From Saccharibacillus endophyticus (GTDB taxonomy: Bacteria; Bacillota; Bacilli; Paenibacillales; Paenibacillaceae): a stretch of DNA of 64,000 nt. This document shows, piece by piece, positions 8,072-14,245 of this stretch (within the stretch, counting starts at the first letter, position 1; every line of letters starts with the position of its first letter). The translations under genes and the position numbers were made by a program. Below the pieces are notes generated by a model. It was not told where the DNA came from. It made no database searches and saw only the letters and a program-made list of their open reading frames with translations. The stretch spans positions 747,595 through 811,594 of the forward strand of contig NZ_JAAZWE010000002.1 of assembly GCF_013185185.1 (NCBI RefSeq). Reading direction: 5' to 3'.

Positions 8072-8163
8072 AACAGGAGATACGCTATGATGCTTTGCCC
8101 ATGTGCCGTACGTCGAAAATCCTGATAGGATATTTCGTTAAACAAAAAGAAGGGGTGAACGAA

Positions 8164-9384
8164 ATGCCGATACTCAGTATCCGTAATGTAAGCAAATTGT
8201 TCGGACCTAACGCCGCCCAGGGCGTCAAGTTGCTGGAGCAAGGTCAAAACAAACAGCAGTTAGCCAAGGAGAAACAAATCACCGTCGGCGTCAACCGGGT
8301 GAACATGGACATCGAACAAGGCGAGATCTTCGTCATCATGGGGTTGTCCGGCAGCGGCAAATCGACGCTTGTCCGCATGTTCAATCGATTGATCGATCCG
8401 AGCGCGGGACAAATTCTCGTGCACGATAAAGACATTATGAAAATGAACGCCGAACAGCTGCGTCAGGTGCGCCGCAAAACGATCAGCATGGTGTTCCAAA
8501 AGTTCGCGCTTTTCCCGCACCGCAGCGTGATCGACAACGTCGAATACGGACTGGAAGTGCAAAAAGTCGAAAAATCCAAACGCCGCGAAAAAGCGAAACA
8601 GTCGCTTGAACTGGTCGGTCTCAAAGGCTGGGAAGACAAAATGCCGGACGAACTCAGCGGCGGCATGCAGCAGCGCGTCGGTTTGGCCCGCGCGCTCGCC
8701 AACGATCCGGAAGTGCTGCTGATGGACGAAGCGTTCAGCGCGCTCGACCCGTTGATTCGCCGCGACATGCAGGACGAACTGCTCGATCTGCAAGAAAAAA
8801 TGAAGAAAACGATCATTTTTATCACGCATGACCTGGACGAAGCCCTTCGCATCGGCGACCGTATCGCCTTGATGAGAGACGGCGAAGTCGTGCAGATCGG
8901 TTCCCCGGAAGAAATTCTGATGCAGCCGGCCAACGGTTATGTCGAACGCTTCGTCGAAGACGTCGATCTGTCGAAGGTGCTTACCGCTTCGCACGTCATG
9001 CGTCGTCCCGAAACGATCACGCCGGATCGCGGTCCCCGCGTTGCGCTGGAGTTGATGCGCGAACGCGGCGTGTCCAACTTGTTCGTGATCGATCGCGGCA
9101 AGCGACTGCTCGGCGCGATTACGGCCGAAGACGCTTCGCGCGCCGTTAAAGACAAATTGACGATTCAAGACATCTTGATTCCGGAATGTCCGGTTTGTCC
9201 TCCCGACAAGCTGATCGGCGAAATGTTCGAACAAAGCAGTACGTCCCCGATTCCGATTTCGGTCGTGGACGAAGAAAATCGCCTAATGGGCGTAGTGGTC
9301 AGAGGCAGCCTGCTGGGCGCGATGGCCGGAGGAGCGAATAACGAAGGGGTGAACGCAAATGCTGAACAACTTGATATCGGCTGA
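8164..9384 (+). CDS. opuAA: Glycine betaine/osmoprotectant ABC transporter ATPase
   Basis: A 406-residue ATPase of the OpuA/ProV type that energises osmoprotectant import. Walker A GLSGSGKST is at residue 60, the signature LSGGMQQRVGLARAL about 165, and Walker B VLLMDEAFSALDP about 185. The last 120 residues form two CBS domains (RGPRVALELMRERGVSNLFVID; PISVVDEENRLMGVVVRGSLLGA), which in OpuA proteins sense ionic strength or bind cyclic di-AMP. ATG at 8164 follows AAGGGGTG by 6 nt; an upstream in-frame ATG at 8095 is not supported. It overlaps opuAB by 26 bp. Confidence 0.93.
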   Translation: MPILSIRNVSKLFGPNAAQGVKLLEQGQNKQQLAKEKQITVGVNRVNMDIEQGEIFVIMGLSGSGKSTLVRMFNRLIDPSAGQILVHDKDIMKMNAEQLRQVRRKTISMVFQKFALFPHRSVIDNVEYGLEVQKVEKSKRREKAKQSLELVGLKGWEDKMPDELSGGMQQRVGLARALANDPEVLLMDEAFSALDPLIRRDMQDELLDLQEKMKKTIIFITHDLDEALRIGDRIALMRDGEVVQIGSPEEILMQPANGYVERFVEDVDLSKVLTASHVMRRPETITPDRGPRVALELMRERGVSNLFVIDRGKRLLGAITAEDASRAVKDKLTIQDILIPECPVCPPDKLIGEMFEQSSTSPIPISVVDEENRLMGVVVRGSLLGAMAGGANNEGVNANAEQLDIG

Positions 9385-10225
9385 GATGCCGAAGCTTCCG
9401 ATCGCGGATTGGGTAGATACCGCGGTCGACTGGATGAGCTTGAATCTGGAGGGGCTGTTCGAGGGCATTGCGGTCGCGATTGAAAACGTCGTGGATGCCT
9501 TTACGTGGGTCTTCATGCTGCCGCACCCCATCTTGTTTATCGTCATCTTGGCGGCTATCGCCTACTTGGCCGGTAAATGGAAACTGTCGCTGTTCACGGT
9601 ACTCGGCTTTCTGCTGATTTGGAACCTCGGTTACTGGGACGCGACGATGAGCACGCTCGCGCTCGTATTAACCTCCGGCGTGATCTCGATCGTTGTCGGG
9701 ATTCCGATCGGAATCTGGTGCGCGAAAAGCAAAGGCGCATCCGGCGTCATTACGCCTCTGCTGGACTTCATGCAGACGATGCCGGCGTTCGTTTACCTGC
9801 TTCCTGCCGTTACGTTCTTCAGTCTCGGCGTCGTGCCGGGCGTCATTGCATCGATTATCTTCGCGATTCCTCCGACGATCCGCATGACCAACCTGGGCAT
9901 CAAGCACGTATCCGGCGAATTGGTCGAAGCCGCGGACGCGTTCGGTTCGACCGGCACGCAAAAGCTGTTCAAGGTTCAGCTTCCGCTGGCGATGCCGAAC
10001 ATCATGGCGGGCATCAACCAAACGATCATGCTGTCGTTGTCGATGGTCGTTATCGCATCCATGATCGGCGCGCAAGGTATCGGCGTCGAGGTCTACCGCG
10101 CCGTTACGCAGCTGCAAATCGGCAAAGGCTTCGAAGCCGGACTTGCCGTAGTCGTACTTGCTATCGTACTTGACCGTTTGTCCCAAAATATTTTCAAACC
10201 CGCACAGAAAAGGAGAAATGCATAA
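9359..10225 (+). CDS. opuAB: Glycine betaine ABC transporter permease
   Basis: A 288-residue inner-membrane permease. After an N-terminal amphipathic stretch (DWVDTAVDWMSLNLEGLFEGI), hydrophobic segments follow (FIVILAAIAYLAG, LFTVLGFLLIWNLGYW, LALVLTSGVISIVVGIPIGIW and others). The BPD-type coupling motif around EAADAFGSTGTQKLFKVQLPLAMP contacts the ATPase. AAGGGGTG lies 8 nt before the ATG, within the end of opuAA. The stop shares one base with the opuAC start. Unlike lactococcal OpuABC, the permease is not fused to the binding protein. Confidence 0.93.
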   Translation: MLNNLISAEMPKLPIADWVDTAVDWMSLNLEGLFEGIAVAIENVVDAFTWVFMLPHPILFIVILAAIAYLAGKWKLSLFTVLGFLLIWNLGYWDATMSTLALVLTSGVISIVVGIPIGIWCAKSKGASGVITPLLDFMQTMPAFVYLLPAVTFFSLGVVPGVIASIIFAIPPTIRMTNLGIKHVSGELVEAADAFGSTGTQKLFKVQLPLAMPNIMAGINQTIMLSLSMVVIASMIGAQGIGVEVYRAVTQLQIGKGFEAGLAVVVLAIVLDRLSQNIFKPAQKRRNA

Positions 10226-11151
10226 TGAAAAAGTTTAACTTCGGAACGAAGAAATTCCTCGGAATGACAAGTCTCGCTGCTGTACTGGTACTGGGTGCCT
10301 GTTCGTCGGGCGGAGGTTCGTCCTCCAATGCGGCAGGTTCCGACGCTTCGTTGGGCGATCAAGTCGGTCACAAAATCATCGGTATCGATCCGGGAGCCGG
10401 AATCATGACGGCGACGCAAAAAGCGATTGAAGATTACGGGTTGAGCGACTGGAACCTGGTCGAAGGCTCCGGCGCGGCTATGACGGCCACGCTCGATAAA
10501 GCCATCAAAAAAGAAGAGCCGATCGTGATTACAGGCTGGACTCCGCACTGGATGTTCTCCAAATACGATCTGAAATATCTGGAAGATCCGAAAAAATCGT
10601 ACGGCGAAGCCGAAGAGATTCACACTATTGCTCGTCTCGGCCTTAAAGACGATCAACCGGAAGCTTATCAATTCCTGAGCAACTTCGAATGGACCGAAGA
10701 AGAAATGGGCGAGGTGATGACTTCGATTCAAGACGGCACGCCTGAAGCTCAAGCCGCTTCCGACTTTATCGAAGCCCATCCGGACCGCGTAGCGGAATGG
10801 ACAGACGGCATCACGCCGGTCGACGGCAAAGAAATCACGCTGACTTACGTCGCTTGGGACTCCGAAATCGCCAGCTTCAACGTCGTGCAGCAAATCATGC
10901 AGGACAAGCTCGGCTTCAAAGTAAAAGGCCTGCAAGTCGATGCCGGCCCGATGTGGCTGGGCGTAGCTCAAGGCGATGCCGATGCCAGCCTCGCCGCATG
11001 GCTGCCGCTGACTCACGCCGACTACTTGAGCCAGTACGAAGGCAAGATCGAAGACCTCGGCGCCAACATGACCGGCGTCAAAACCGGCCTTGTCGTTCCG
11101 GCTTACGTGGACGCGACTTCGATCGAAGATCTCGCTACTGCTGCCGAGTAA
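10225..11151 (+). CDS. opuAC: Glycine betaine-binding lipoprotein
   Basis: A 308-residue lipoprotein. The signal peptide ends in the lipobox LVLGAC at residues 22-27, followed by a Gly/Ser-rich linker, so it is anchored outside the membrane. The mature part is an OpuAC-type binding domain. Tryptophans in GWTPHWMFSKYDL and GPMWLGVAQGD are candidates for the aromatic box that holds quaternary amines. It appears to contain two lobes typical of OpuAC (first lobe IGIDPGAGIMTATQKAI, second lobe TYVAWDSEIASFNVVQQIM). Last gene of the operon, followed by a strong terminator. Confidence 0.93.
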   Translation: MKKFNFGTKKFLGMTSLAAVLVLGACSSGGGSSSNAAGSDASLGDQVGHKIIGIDPGAGIMTATQKAIEDYGLSDWNLVEGSGAAMTATLDKAIKKEEPIVITGWTPHWMFSKYDLKYLEDPKKSYGEAEEIHTIARLGLKDDQPEAYQFLSNFEWTEEEMGEVMTSIQDGTPEAQAASDFIEAHPDRVAEWTDGITPVDGKEITLTYVAWDSEIASFNVVQQIMQDKLGFKVKGLQVDAGPMWLGVAQGDADASLAAWLPLTHADYLSQYEGKIEDLGANMTGVKTGLVVPAYVDATSIEDLATAAE

Positions 11152-11174
11152 CGCCGACTTGTTTTTCTCGAGAA

Positions 11175-11203
11175 ACGACCCTCATGATGAGGGTCGTTTT
11201 TTT
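11175..11203 (+). terminator. Terminator of the opuA operon
   Basis: ACGACCCTCAT (11175-11185) pairs with ATGAGGGTCGT, followed by a run of seven T. It begins 24 bp after the opuAC stop. Confidence 0.9.
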
Positions 11204-11225
11204 GTAGTTCCTATTCGTGGTAGGA

Positions 11226-11372
11226 CAGCGGCGGGGCGGCTCCGGCAGGAGGTTCGTTTCGGTCGCGTGTTGCCTTCGGGAAGCTGGATTAGAATTTTAC
11301 AAGGAATCTTCCCGAAGGCAAAGGCGAACACTTCGTTCCTACACTGAACCTCCTGCCTCCGCCTAGGCGCTG
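11226..11372 (+). repeat. Nested-hairpin intergenic element, copy A
   Basis: Outer stem GGCAGGAGGTTC (11244-11255) with GAACCTCCTGCC (11346-11357), extended outward by interrupted pairing CAGCG..GGCGG. Inner stem TTGCCTTCGGGAAG (11270-11283) with CTTCCCGAAGGCAA (11308-11321). Single-stranded blocks GTTTCGGTCGCGTG and AAAGGCGAAC are shared with copy B at 11492-11678. No coding frame of note is inside. Confidence 0.75.
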
Positions 11373-11411
11373 CATGCCCACTCAAAGCAACTCCAAAAAA
11401 ATAGGGAGTGG

Positions 11412-11446
11412 AAAAACAAAAAACGCGATCTGGTTAGAGATCGCGT
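11412..11446 (-). terminator. Minus-strand terminator between the two repeat copies
   Basis: CGCGATCT (11424-11431), 6-nt loop, AGATCGCG (11438-11445). On the minus strand the tail is TTTTTTGTTTTT. It would end transcripts that come through copy B from the gene at 11695. Confidence 0.7.
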
Positions 11447-11491
11447 CGGGCCTTTATCGTTTATATTATTTTCAAAAAAGGCGCAGCCGTT

Positions 11492-11678
11492 TTGACAGCG
11501 CCAGCGGAGGAGGGAATTCAGTGCAGGAGCTACAGTCTTTTCGAAGAAAAGGCACTTCGGAAGCATAGGCTATAGTTCGCCTTTGAAATTGGGAAGCCTC
11601 CTTATAAAATTCCAATCAGCTTCCCAATTTCAACACGCGACCGAAACGAATTCCCTCCGGAGCGCCCCCAGCTGTCAA
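11492..11678 (-). repeat. Nested-hairpin intergenic element, copy B (inverted relative to A)
   Basis: Outer arms TTGACAGC (11492-11499) with GCTGTCAA (11671-11678), and GGAGGGAATTC (11509-11519) with GAATTCCCTCC (11648-11658). Inner stem TTGAAATTGGGAAGC (11583-11597) with its exact complement (11619-11633). Read on the minus strand it shares GTTTCGGTCGCGTGTTG, GAATTTTA-AAGGA and AAAGGCGAAC with copy A, while stem sequences differ in both arms together. An additional stretch of about 50 nt is present compared with A. Confidence 0.75.
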
Positions 11679-11694
11679 TCGCCCTACCCGGAGC

Positions 11695-12336
11695 TTAGGC
11701 TTTTTCGCCCACGACGCTGAAGCGCGCGTTCACGTGTTTACCGTTTTCGATCTCGTCGACGATCGCGATCGCGTAGTCCGGGTAGCTGATGTAGCTGTCG
11801 CCTGCGGCATTGACGCTCAGCACTTCGCCTGCGGCTTGGTAGGTGCCGGTTTTTTTGCCGTCGGCGTCGAAGAAAGCGGCCGGGCTCAGGAAGGTCCATT
11901 TGATGCCTTCGGACGCTTGAAGGTCTTTCAGGTTTTGCGTCTGATTGGAAGCTGTCGGCTTGTAAAGATCCGGGAAGTCCGGCGTATCGACCAGGCGCGT
12001 CGTTTGCGCTTCGTCCACGAACAGGCTGCCCGCGCCGCCGACGACGATCAGACGGGATTCGGGAGCGCCTTTGAAGGCTTCGATCAGCGTGCGTCCGGCT
12101 TCCACGTGACCGGATTCTTGGCCCGGAGGCATGCTGATCGCGTTCACCACGGCGTCGAAGCCTTTTACGTCTTCGGCCGTCAGGCTCAGTACGTCTTTTT
12201 GCACGGCCTGCACGCCTTCTTCGTTGAACTTGGACGCGTTGCGGACGAATGCCGTGACTTCGTGGCCGCGTTCTTTCGCTTCTTTCACGATCAAGCTTCC
12301 TACTTTGCCGGTTGCGCCGATTACTGCGATTTTCAT
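11695..12336 (-). CDS. NAD(P)-binding oxidoreductase, NmrA/SDR atypical family
   Basis: A 213-residue Rossmann protein with the nucleotide-binding motif IGATGKVGSLIVKEA at residues 5-19 and VVVGGAGSLFVDEA in the middle, close to Bacillus YwnB-like proteins (NAD(P)H-binding, often annotated as NAD-dependent epimerase). No catalytic Tyr-X3-Lys is obvious, so a redox or redox-sensing role is possible. ATG at 12336 has GGAGG 8 nt upstream; a longer frame to 12417 is unsupported. Its promoter contains a strong dyad (12426-12444), suggesting control by a regulator that is not adjacent. Confidence 0.82.
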   Translation of the reverse strand: MKIAVIGATGKVGSLIVKEAKERGHEVTAFVRNASKFNEEGVQAVQKDVLSLTAEDVKGFDAVVNAISMPPGQESGHVEAGRTLIEAFKGAPESRLIVVGGAGSLFVDEAQTTRLVDTPDFPDLYKPTASNQTQNLKDLQASEGIKWTFLSPAAFFDADGKKTGTYQAAGEVLSVNAAGDSYISYPDYAIAIVDEIENGKHVNARFSVVGEKA

Positions 12337-12425
12337 GATATAAAACCTCCATTGGTTTGGGATTGGGATGCGCCTTGCACCGGCCGGCGTTAGCGAAAGC
12401 CGGTGATCCGATCGCATCGTTCATT

Positions 12426-12444
12426 TGTAACCATTATAGTTACA
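12426..12444. promoter_or_regulatory. Operator-like dyad over the -10 of the NmrA-like gene
   Basis: TGTAAC and GTTACA with a 7-nt spacer. It covers the -10 hexamer, a layout typical for repressors of the HxlR or MarR type. The regulator is not in the adjacent genes. Confidence 0.55.
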
Positions 12445-12462
12445 TTAGATCCATTTTGTCAA
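12433..12462 (-). promoter_or_regulatory. Sigma-A promoter of the NmrA-like gene
   Basis: Minus strand TTGACA (12462-12457), 18-bp spacer, TATAAT (12438-12433), both perfect hexamers. Confidence 0.8.
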
Positions 12463-12478
12463 CTCCCTTTTAAAAAAT

Positions 12479-12531
12479 CAAAAAAGCAGCCTTTCCGCCA
12501 ACGATTTCTTCGTCGTGAAAGACTGCTTTTT
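12479..12531 (-). terminator. Terminator of yhaM
   Basis: AAAAAGCAGCCTTTC pairs with GAAAGACTGCTTTTT around a 24-nt loop. On the minus strand a T-rich tail follows. It overlaps the last few bases before the yhaM stop at 12538. Confidence 0.7.
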
Positions 12532-12537
12532 CAATTT

Positions 12538-13503
12538 TTACTCTTGATCTTTCGGTCCGCGATAAAGCGCTTTGCCTTCCAGCACGCGCAGCGGAATCGT
12601 CCACTCTTCGTTGTCCGGCATCATATCGAGCGCATCCTCGGCAGCTTGAAGTTTGGCATCCAACTGGTCGATATAATGCAGCGCGATCGCTTCGGCCGTC
12701 TGCGGCTGCACGGGGCTGCCCCACTCGCCTTTGTTATGATGCGCCAGTACCAAATGCTGCATCAAGATGACTTTTTCCGACGCCGGATCAAGTTCCAGCT
12801 TGATCGCCGCTTCCGTGATCCACGTCGAAGCCAAGGCCAAATGCCCGATCAGTTTGCCGGTAAAGCTATATTCGGACACGACGCCGAGCTCGGCGGTCAT
12901 TTCTTCCGTTTTGGCGATATCATGCAAAATAATCCCCGCCAGCAGCATGTCCCGGTTCAGGAACGGACGCTGTTTGCAGATGAACTCGGCCAATTCCAAC
13001 ATACGTACCGTATGATACGCCAAGCCTGCATAAAACGCATGATGCATCCCTTTTGCCGCCGGATAATGCATCAGCTTGTCGCCGACTTTCTCGATGCAGT
13101 AATCGACGATGCGGCGCAGGTCCGTATCCGCGATTCCCGCTGCCGTTGTTTTGATCGTATACACCAAGTCGTTCGGCGGCACCGGAGCGGAGCGGATAAA
13201 GTCGGTCAGCGTGTATCCGTCGTCCGGATCGGCCGCGCGCAGCTTGGTGACTTTAAACTGCGGCTTTTCCCTGTATTTTTGCACGATTCCGCGCACTTTA
13301 ACCAGCATCGGCGCGAAGAACGTTTCTTTGTCCGTCGTGCTGACATCCCACATTTTCGCCGGAATCTCGCCGCTCGCATCCGCAAGCACAAGATCGAAAT
13401 AATCTTTCGGCGGCGTAGAGTTCGTTTGCTTCAAATCTGCCGACTTCAACAGGTAGAATCCCGTAATATCGTCGCCTTCGATAAATTCTTTGATCGTTTT
13501 CAT
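12538..13503 (-). CDS. yhaM: 3'-5' exoribonuclease YhaM
   Basis: A 321-residue protein with an N-terminal OB-fold (FYLLKSADLKQTNSTPPKDYFDLVLADASGEIPAKMWD) and a C-terminal HD domain with the metal-binding histidines and aspartate in MHHAFYAGLAYHT, LAGIILHDIAKTEE and LVLAHHNKGEWGSP. YhaM degrades RNA from the 3' end, and in Bacillus shortens transcript ends. ATG 13503 (MKTIKEF) has GGAGG 5 nt upstream; ATG 13515, four codons earlier, is also possible. The leader contains three 18-bp tandem repeats. Confidence 0.92.
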   Translation of the reverse strand: MKTIKEFIEGDDITGFYLLKSADLKQTNSTPPKDYFDLVLADASGEIPAKMWDVSTTDKETFFAPMLVKVRGIVQKYREKPQFKVTKLRAADPDDGYTLTDFIRSAPVPPNDLVYTIKTTAAGIADTDLRRIVDYCIEKVGDKLMHYPAAKGMHHAFYAGLAYHTVRMLELAEFICKQRPFLNRDMLLAGIILHDIAKTEEMTAELGVVSEYSFTGKLIGHLALASTWITEAAIKLELDPASEKVILMQHLVLAHHNKGEWGSPVQPQTAEAIALHYIDQLDAKLQAAEDALDMMPDNEEWTIPLRVLEGKALYRGPKDQE

Positions 13504-13576
13504 TCGTTCCTCCATACGGTTCCCCTTATCTTCGACCCCTCCGGGCAAGAAGAAAAGACGAACCCGCGCTAAGCGA

Positions 13577-13630
13577 TTGTAGTTAGGTCTTTCATTGTAG
13601 TTAGGTCATTCTGTGTAGTCAGGTCGTTCG
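13577..13630 (-). repeat. Three 18-bp tandem repeats in the yhaM leader
   Basis: Plus-strand units start at 13577, 13595 and 13613: TTGTAGTTAGGTC twice exact and GTGTAGTCAGGTC once, each followed by 5 variable bases. They lie downstream of the predicted yhaM start of transcription (about 13639), so the RNA would carry GACCUAACUACAA-type motifs. Confidence 0.75.
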
Positions 13631-13645
13631 TTTACACTTTCTTCT

Positions 13646-13673
13646 ATTATATAGCCTAAACCCGCAGGAACAA
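13646..13673 (-). promoter_or_regulatory. Candidate promoter of yhaM
   Basis: Minus strand TTGTTC (13673-13668), 16-bp spacer, TATAAT (13651-13646). Confidence 0.5.
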
Positions 13674-13720
13674 AATACGAACATCCCCATCTTTTCAACC
13701 TGCGCGATTTTTATGTACAA

Positions 13721-13775
13721 AAAGCTCCGCAGCGGGCGGTCCGGATAAGCCGGAACCGTTCTGCCACGGAGCTTT
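13721..13775 (-). terminator. Terminator after the UPF0180 gene
   Basis: AAAGCTCCG (13721-13729) pairs with CGGAGCTTT (13767-13775), with further pairing inside (GCGGTCCGG with CCGGAACCGT). Minus-strand tail is TTTTTG. Confidence 0.65.
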
Positions 13776-13837
13776 ATATACGGGAATGCATGCTTCGATG
13801 CTCCCGACTTTTTGCGATGCGTGTTACAAGTCGATTA

Positions 13838-14074
13838 TTATACGCCGCTCAGGCTCTGCTCGACGCGCGCTACCACATCGTTGATCGAGAGTCCTTCAAT
13901 GCTGATCACCGGAAAATCGAATTGATCGGTATTGCCGTCGTTCAACGCACGCACTACACCGAGATCGAATCCGCTGATGTTTTCGTCGCTCTCGAACAGC
14001 TGTACTTCGTATCCTTTTTCCTCAAGCGCTTCTTTCACGTCTGCAAACGGTTGTTCCACTGCAATCTTCGCCAT
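13838..14074 (-). CDS. UPF0180 family protein (YkuS-like)
   Basis: A 78-residue small cytoplasmic protein starting MAKIAVEQPFADVKEALEEKGYEVQLF and ending SINDVVARVEQSLSGV, matching the short UPF0180/YkuS family in length and character. Function is unknown. ATG at 14074 has GGAGGTG 6 nt upstream; a frame extending to 14128 is unsupported. Monocistronic, with its own terminator. Confidence 0.8.
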   Translation of the reverse strand: MAKIAVEQPFADVKEALEEKGYEVQLFESDENISGFDLGVVRALNDGNTDQFDFPVISIEGLSINDVVARVEQSLSGV

Positions 14075-14245
14075 GGTCGGCACCTCCGGTATATGGAATG
14101 ATTCAGGCACACAAGCGTTCTGCGCCATCCGTCATCCATTTCCCCGTTTTGTCTGCTGCTGAAACCGAGAGAGCGGCCATATTCATCATCGCAAAAAGAA
14201 ATGCATGCGTTGATCATCGACTCAATAGCGCTTTCCGCGAGCCGG

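Noticed and set aside
7852..8163. Riboswitch (for example cyclic di-AMP type) in the opuA leader
   Set aside because: I could not find the conserved core of any riboswitch class by eye; only the length is suggestive. A covariance-model search would decide.
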